A stretch of DNA of 64,000 nucleotides from Ravibacter sp964559125. GTDB taxonomy: Bacteria > Bacteroidota > Bacteroidia > Cytophagales > Spirosomataceae. The stretch covers positions 62,001-126,000 of the forward strand of contig CAZLGW010000001.1 of NCBI GenBank assembly GCA_964559125.1, written 5' to 3'. The notes under the pieces were generated by a model. It did no database searches, had not been told where the DNA came from, and was given only the letters and a program-made list of their open reading frames with translations. A program made the translations under genes and the position numbers. Of this stretch, positions 61,029-64,000 are shown one piece after another; positions within the stretch are counted from its first letter, which is position 1, and the number at the start of each line of letters is the position of its first letter.

Positions 61029-62931
61029 TTATCTTTTGGGTTTCATCGTCGGCCTGAACGCAGGCTTAAGCTTATCCGCCGGCTGAACAGATGCTGCAGG
61101 AACTTCAGGAGAGAGAGATTCAGCCTGCTTTGATTCCGGTTGAGGCTGATCAGCAGCCGGTAGCGGAGGGTCAATCAAAGCGGCCGGCAGCTTTACCCCG
61201 AACGACGGGCGGGCAGTGAATTTCGGAGCCCTGTAACCGGCAGGAGTGAACTTGCCGTTTGCCGGCATAGCGGGGGTATAATCACCTTCTGCATTGTGCT
61301 GCGGACTGAAAAAAGGCCTGTCGCCGGACTGGGAGATGCTGAAATCCGTAGTCGGCCGGAATGCCGGTTTGGAGGCTTCGGCTTTATTCTTGCGTTCGGC
61401 AGTTAAGCCCGCCTCTTTCGGCTTAATAGTCGGTCTGAAAGCCGGTTTTGGCGTATTTGTAATTTCTCTGGTATCGGTTGCCTCTTCAGATGCCCCCGGC
61501 TTCATAGTCGGCCTGAAAGCAGGTTTCGGGGCTTCTACTTTATTTTCAGGCTCGGGTGCGCCAGCGCTTTTCGGCTTCATGGTTGGCCTGAAAGCAGGCT
61601 NNNNNNNNNNNNNNNNNNNNNNNNNNNNNNNNNNNNNNNNNNNNNNNNNNNNNNNNNNNNNNNNNNNNNNNNNNNNNNNNNNNNNNNNNNNNNNNNNNNN
61701 TTGGAGTCTCTACTTTATTCTCAGGTTCAACTACACCAGCACTTTTCGGCTTCATAGTCGGCCTGAAAGCAGGTTTCGGGGCTTCTACTTTATTTTCAGG
61801 TTCGGGTGCACCAGCACTTTTCGGCTTCATGGTTGGCCTGAAAGCAGGCTTTGGAGTCTCTACTTTATTCTCAGGTTCAACTACACCAGCACTTTTCGGC
61901 TTCATCGTCGGTCTGAAAGCCGGTTTAGGAGCTTCTGCTTTATTTCCAGGTTCAACTGCACCGGCGCCTTTAGGCTTCATCGTTGGTCTGAAAGCAGGTT
62001 TTGAAGTTCCTGCAGTTCCCGGTGATGGTGTTGCACTCCCGGGTTTTATTGTCGGGCGGAATGCCCCGGCAGAAGCTGCTTTTATCGCTGATTGTATCGG
62101 GTCAGAGGAGGCGGTAGCTCGTTTTACCGGTTGGTGCTTTCCGTAAGTAAAGTAAAGTCTTTCGGGATTTCCGATAAGATCGGGAGTCCAGTTCCGTGGG
62201 TGAAACGGCATAGCAGGTTTTGTCGGCTTTTCTTTTTCTTTATTAACCTCCGTTGCAGGCGCTGCCGGAGCTTTTGGTTTCATCACAGGCCTGAAAGCCG
62301 GTTTTGCTGCTGGTGCAGGCGCTTCTGCGGGAGCTGCGGCCAGGGCTTTATCTTTATCCAGACCCAGGGCTTTACCCTGGGCTTTTTCTAATTGAAACTG
62401 CTCCAGCAATTCTCTTTTTTCCTGTGCTTCTTCCGGGGTAAGGTTGCCATAGGCATATACCATTTCCCGTACATCGAACTCGCTGTAGTCGAATGTCTTG
62501 GTCATGGTAAGGCTTTCTGTCGGACAAACAGTGGTGCAAAGGCCACAATAGCAGCATTTTGCCATATCGATATCGAACTTGGCAGCATACAGCCTGATAA
62601 CCGATCCGTCGGAGGCCCGGCCTACTTCTTCCGTAGCTTTGATCGGTTCTATCTCTATGCAGTCTACCGGACACACCTTGGCGCATTTGTCGCATACAAT
62701 GCAGTCGTCCATCTCGTTGTGCAGCCGGTAGCGGCCGTTGTCGGGGATAGGGACGGTTTCCTGAGGGTACTGGACGGTTACCATGCCCGTCTGTACCTCG
62801 AAGAAATCATTCAGTTGTACGTTATTGGCTTTACGGCGCCTACGGGCCTCCCGGGCATGGCGCAACGTAAGCCCCATACCAGTGAGTGTGGATCTGATTC
62901 CTTCCGCAATATTTTTAAAATAGCCGGCCAT
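61029..62931 (-). CDS. nuoI: NADH-quinone oxidoreductase subunit I with giant repeat tail (assembly gap inside)
   Basis: The N-terminal part (about 1-170) is a normal NuoI. Its two 4Fe-4S motifs are CIVCDKCAKVCPVDC (Cys77, 80, 83, 87) and KCCYCGLCTTVCP (Cys126, 129, 132, 136), which carry electrons between NADH-oxidising and quinone-reducing parts of complex I. After about residue 200 comes a Pro/Lys/Ala-rich tail with at least 11 copies of a KPAFRPTMKPK-type motif. The 100 N at 61601-61700 shift the frame, but removing them (1231 + 572 = 1803 bases) restores one open frame of 600 codons plus stop. Usual NuoI is 150-220 residues. No other nuo gene is near; yccF follows by 12 bases. Confidence 0.9.
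61526..62000 (-). repeat. 75-base tandem repeat in the nuoI tail
   Basis: Period 75 bases (25 residues: KPAFRPTMKPK plus a 14-residue linker). Units: 61926-62000 (GAGAVEPGNKAEAP type), 61851-61925 (SAGVVEPENKVETP), 61776-61850 (SAGAPEPENKVEAP), 61701-61775 (SAGVVEPENKVETP), gap, 61526-61600 (SAGAPEPENKVEAP). The two later types alternate, giving a 150-base higher-order unit. More divergent copies lie on both sides. Confidence 0.92.
61601..61700. other. assembly gap (100 N)
   Basis: Exactly 100 N, the usual placeholder for unknown length. Both flanks lie inside the nuoI tandem repeat and rejoin at ...AAAGCAGGCT/TTGGAGTCTC exactly as in the intact copy at 61841-61860. The true missing length is probably 0 or a multiple of 150 bases. 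Confidence 0.95.
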
Positions 62932-62941
62932 AACTTCAGCG

Positions 62942-62958
62942 CTGTCTGACTCAGACAG
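62942..62958. promoter_or_regulatory. palindrome upstream of nuoI
   Basis: Perfect 8-base arms CTGTCTGA / TCAGACAG around one base, 10 bases before the nuoI start. It lies between the start codon and a possible -7 element at 62961-62968 (minus-strand TATTTTTG). It could be an operator or an mRNA hairpin. Confidence 0.4.
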
Positions 62959-62984
62959 TGCAAAAATAGACGTTTTCAGTGACC

Positions 62985-63602
62985 TTACAGCGAATTTTTA
63001 ATCGCAGCAAGCAGTTCTTTCTGGCAGGAAAGCGTTTTATCGGCATTATACCACCTTTGCAGAGCCTCTGTCAGCTCGGAGATCGGCCTTCCCGGCTCTG
63101 CCATAAATCCGGAGTAGATCTCCTGCGCGCCCGCCGGTCTTGGTCCCCAGGTAAAGCGCTCGTTCCCGTCTTCATCCAGTGCGATCAGCTTGGGGATCGA
63201 CTTTCCTCCGTTGGTCAGATACCGGCTCATCACCTCAGGGTTCTCGTCGCGCAGCATAAGCGTGAGTGAGATATCGGTATTGAGAGCAGCAGCTTTGGCG
63301 ATAACCGGAATGCATTGCGCGGCATCACCGCACCAGGCTTCCGTCAGTACATACCACTTCTGCGGACCTCCTATCGACATCATAGCCTCTGCCAGCCCGG
63401 GCTCTATGACGGCAGTCTTGTTGAGACGCTTCATCCTGGCCAGGTTAAGCCGGGTATAAGCGGCATAATCGGCATTTTGCTTCGGGCCCGTAGTTTTACC
63501 CTCTTTTACAAGGCCTTCCATCAGGTCCATATATTCAGAATAGGAAAAAACAGATTTGAGTTTTTCGGGGGCAAAGAGAGACAGTTTATTTTCAATAATC
63601 AC
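62985..63602 (-). CDS. thioredoxin-fold protein (Thioredoxin_9-like)
   Basis: 205 residues, no signal peptide. Central thioredoxin-like fold with LTEAWCGDAAQCIPV; the Cys pair is CX5C rather than CXXC. A conserved GGKSIPKLIALD holds the cis-proline, followed by RFTWGPRPAGAQEIY. The N-terminal 70 residues are helical. Family members are widespread in Bacteroidota with uncertain redox function. It is 53 bases upstream of nuoI, same strand. Confidence 0.82.
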   Translation of the reverse strand: MIIENKLSLFAPEKLKSVFSYSEYMDLMEGLVKEGKTTGPKQNADYAAYTRLNLARMKRLNKTAVIEPGLAEAMMSIGGPQKWYVLTEAWCGDAAQCIPVIAKAAALNTDISLTLMLRDENPEVMSRYLTNGGKSIPKLIALDEDGNERFTWGPRPAGAQEIYSGFMAEPGRPISELTEALQRWYNADKTLSCQKELLAAIKNSL

Positions 63603-63663
63603 TGATACGCGGTTTTAAGAGCAAATTGAACATATTTATATAACATCTCATCTGTACAATAGT

Positions 63664-64000
63664 TCATATTTTCCGGGAAAGGTAATCGGTGAAATCTGAT
63701 TGTCGTGACTGGTACTCCCCGGACATAAGAGGCGATGTAAAAAGAAAATCTGCGGTAGCGCTGTCGCAGGCCAGAGGGATATTCCAGACTACGCAAAGCC
63801 TCAGCAGTGCCTTGATATCGGGGTCGTGAGGCTGGGCGGAAAGCGGGTCCCAGAAGAAGATCATCACATCGATTTTCTTCTCTGCTATCATCGCGCCGAG
63901 CTGTTGGTCACCGCCCAGCGGGCCGCTCAGCAGTTTTTTAATCGGCTGGCCGAGATTCGTCTCCAGCATTCTGCCTGTAGTGCCGGTGGCATACAGGTGA
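63664..64000 (-). CDS. mgsA: methylglyoxal synthase (5' end outside window)
   Basis: The frame is open from the window edge to a stop at 63664, so the N-terminus is missing. Visible: HLYATGTTGRM, LSGPLGGDQQLGAMIAE with the catalytic Asp, VMIFFWDPLSAQPHDPDI, NIPLACDSATADFL. The enzyme converts dihydroxyacetone phosphate to methylglyoxal, a glycolytic bypass. The short C-terminal extension after LFTSP is unremarkable. Confidence 0.95.
   Translation of the reverse strand, partial: HLYATGTTGRMLETNLGQPIKKLLSGPLGGDQQLGAMIAEKKIDVMIFFWDPLSAQPHDPDIKALLRLCVVWNIPLACDSATADFLFTSPLMSGEYQSRQSDFTDYLSRKI

Noticed and set aside
61546..61700. Frameshift or truncation of nuoI at the gap
   Set aside because: Produced by the 100 N placeholder; without it both sides share one frame and repeat phase.
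61526..62000. CRISPR array
   Set aside because: The regular 75-base units have no unique spacers and are in frame within nuoI.
61294..62004. Plus-strand open frame of 236 codons across the gap, with Gly/Phe/Leu repeats
   Set aside because: Antisense reading of the nuoI tandem repeat; its periodicity is a consequence of the 75-base unit, and it runs through N.

Overview
The window comes from a Bacteroidota chromosome of intermediate GC, most likely Cytophagales or Sphingobacteriales; the genus cannot be told from sequence alone. The signs are two SusC/SusD pairs each headed by an ECF sigma factor and a FecR anti-sigma factor, TonB boxes of the ELVVVGYG type, a Bacteroidota-type GlmU-like enzyme beside type B ribosomal protein L31, and promoters of the TTTG-N19-TAnnTTTG class. 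I see no tRNA, rRNA, CRISPR array, insertion sequence or prophage. Genes are densely packed, and no gene-free stretch exceeds about 300 bases.

Layout. 1-8.4 kb (minus): nutrient-uptake locus 1, in the order sigma factor, FecR, SusC, SusD, Tat-exported FAD oxidoreductase (cut by the window edge). 8.6-18.3 kb: P-type cation ATPase with a DUF1801 protein, acetyltransferase, lone trpB, exported esterase, an exported YXWGXW/DUF6600 protein with a long disordered tail, a membrane-anchored GH31 enzyme and an exported rhodanese-thioredoxin fusion. 18.4-23.3 kb (plus): enolase, FtsB/DivIC-like protein, GpmI, a lipoprotein and GalU. 23.4-30.2 kb (plus): TetR regulator, DUF4260 protein, TolC, membrane-fusion lipoprotein and RND pump. 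30.3-34.4 kb (minus): a third ECF sigma factor with an unusual one-helix plus beta-rich partner, a lipoprotein and a Gfo/Idh/MocA oxidoreductase. 34.6-42 kb (plus): RecO, a duplicated-domain exported protein, a small conserved protein, an acetyltransferase, acyl-CoA ligase, two hydrolases and CysM. 42-46.7 kb (minus): HemC, RimK, HolB, GlmU-like enzyme and L31. 46.9-48.6 kb (plus): an SDR plus FAH-family pair that looks like acid-sugar catabolism. 48.6-56.8 kb (minus): nutrient-uptake locus 2, ending in an exported EEP-family phosphatase/nuclease. 57-59.4 kb (plus): dGTPase and an uncharacterised kinase-like protein. 59.4-64 kb (minus): RsmB-family RNA methyltransferase, YccF, NuoI with a very long repeat tail, a thioredoxin-fold protein and methylglyoxal synthase (cut by the edge).

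How the genes work together. In both uptake loci the SusC N-terminal STN domain should signal substrate binding to FecR, which releases the sigma factor encoded upstream; the terminal enzyme of each operon then hints at the substrate. The RND operon is a complete tripartite exporter with its own TetR-type regulator. Enolase and GpmI are adjacent steps of lower glycolysis.

The strongest oddity is NuoI (61029-62931): a normal two-cluster ferredoxin domain of about 170 residues followed by at least 400 residues of KPAFRPTMKPK-type tandem repeats. These repeats broke the assembly (100 N placeholder). The flanks rejoin in frame and in repeat phase, so the apparent frameshift is an artefact. Other points of interest are a cryptic kinase-like fold at 58385-59428, the sigma factor/beta-rich partner at 30264-32168, and several families of short dispersed or inverted repeats between genes.
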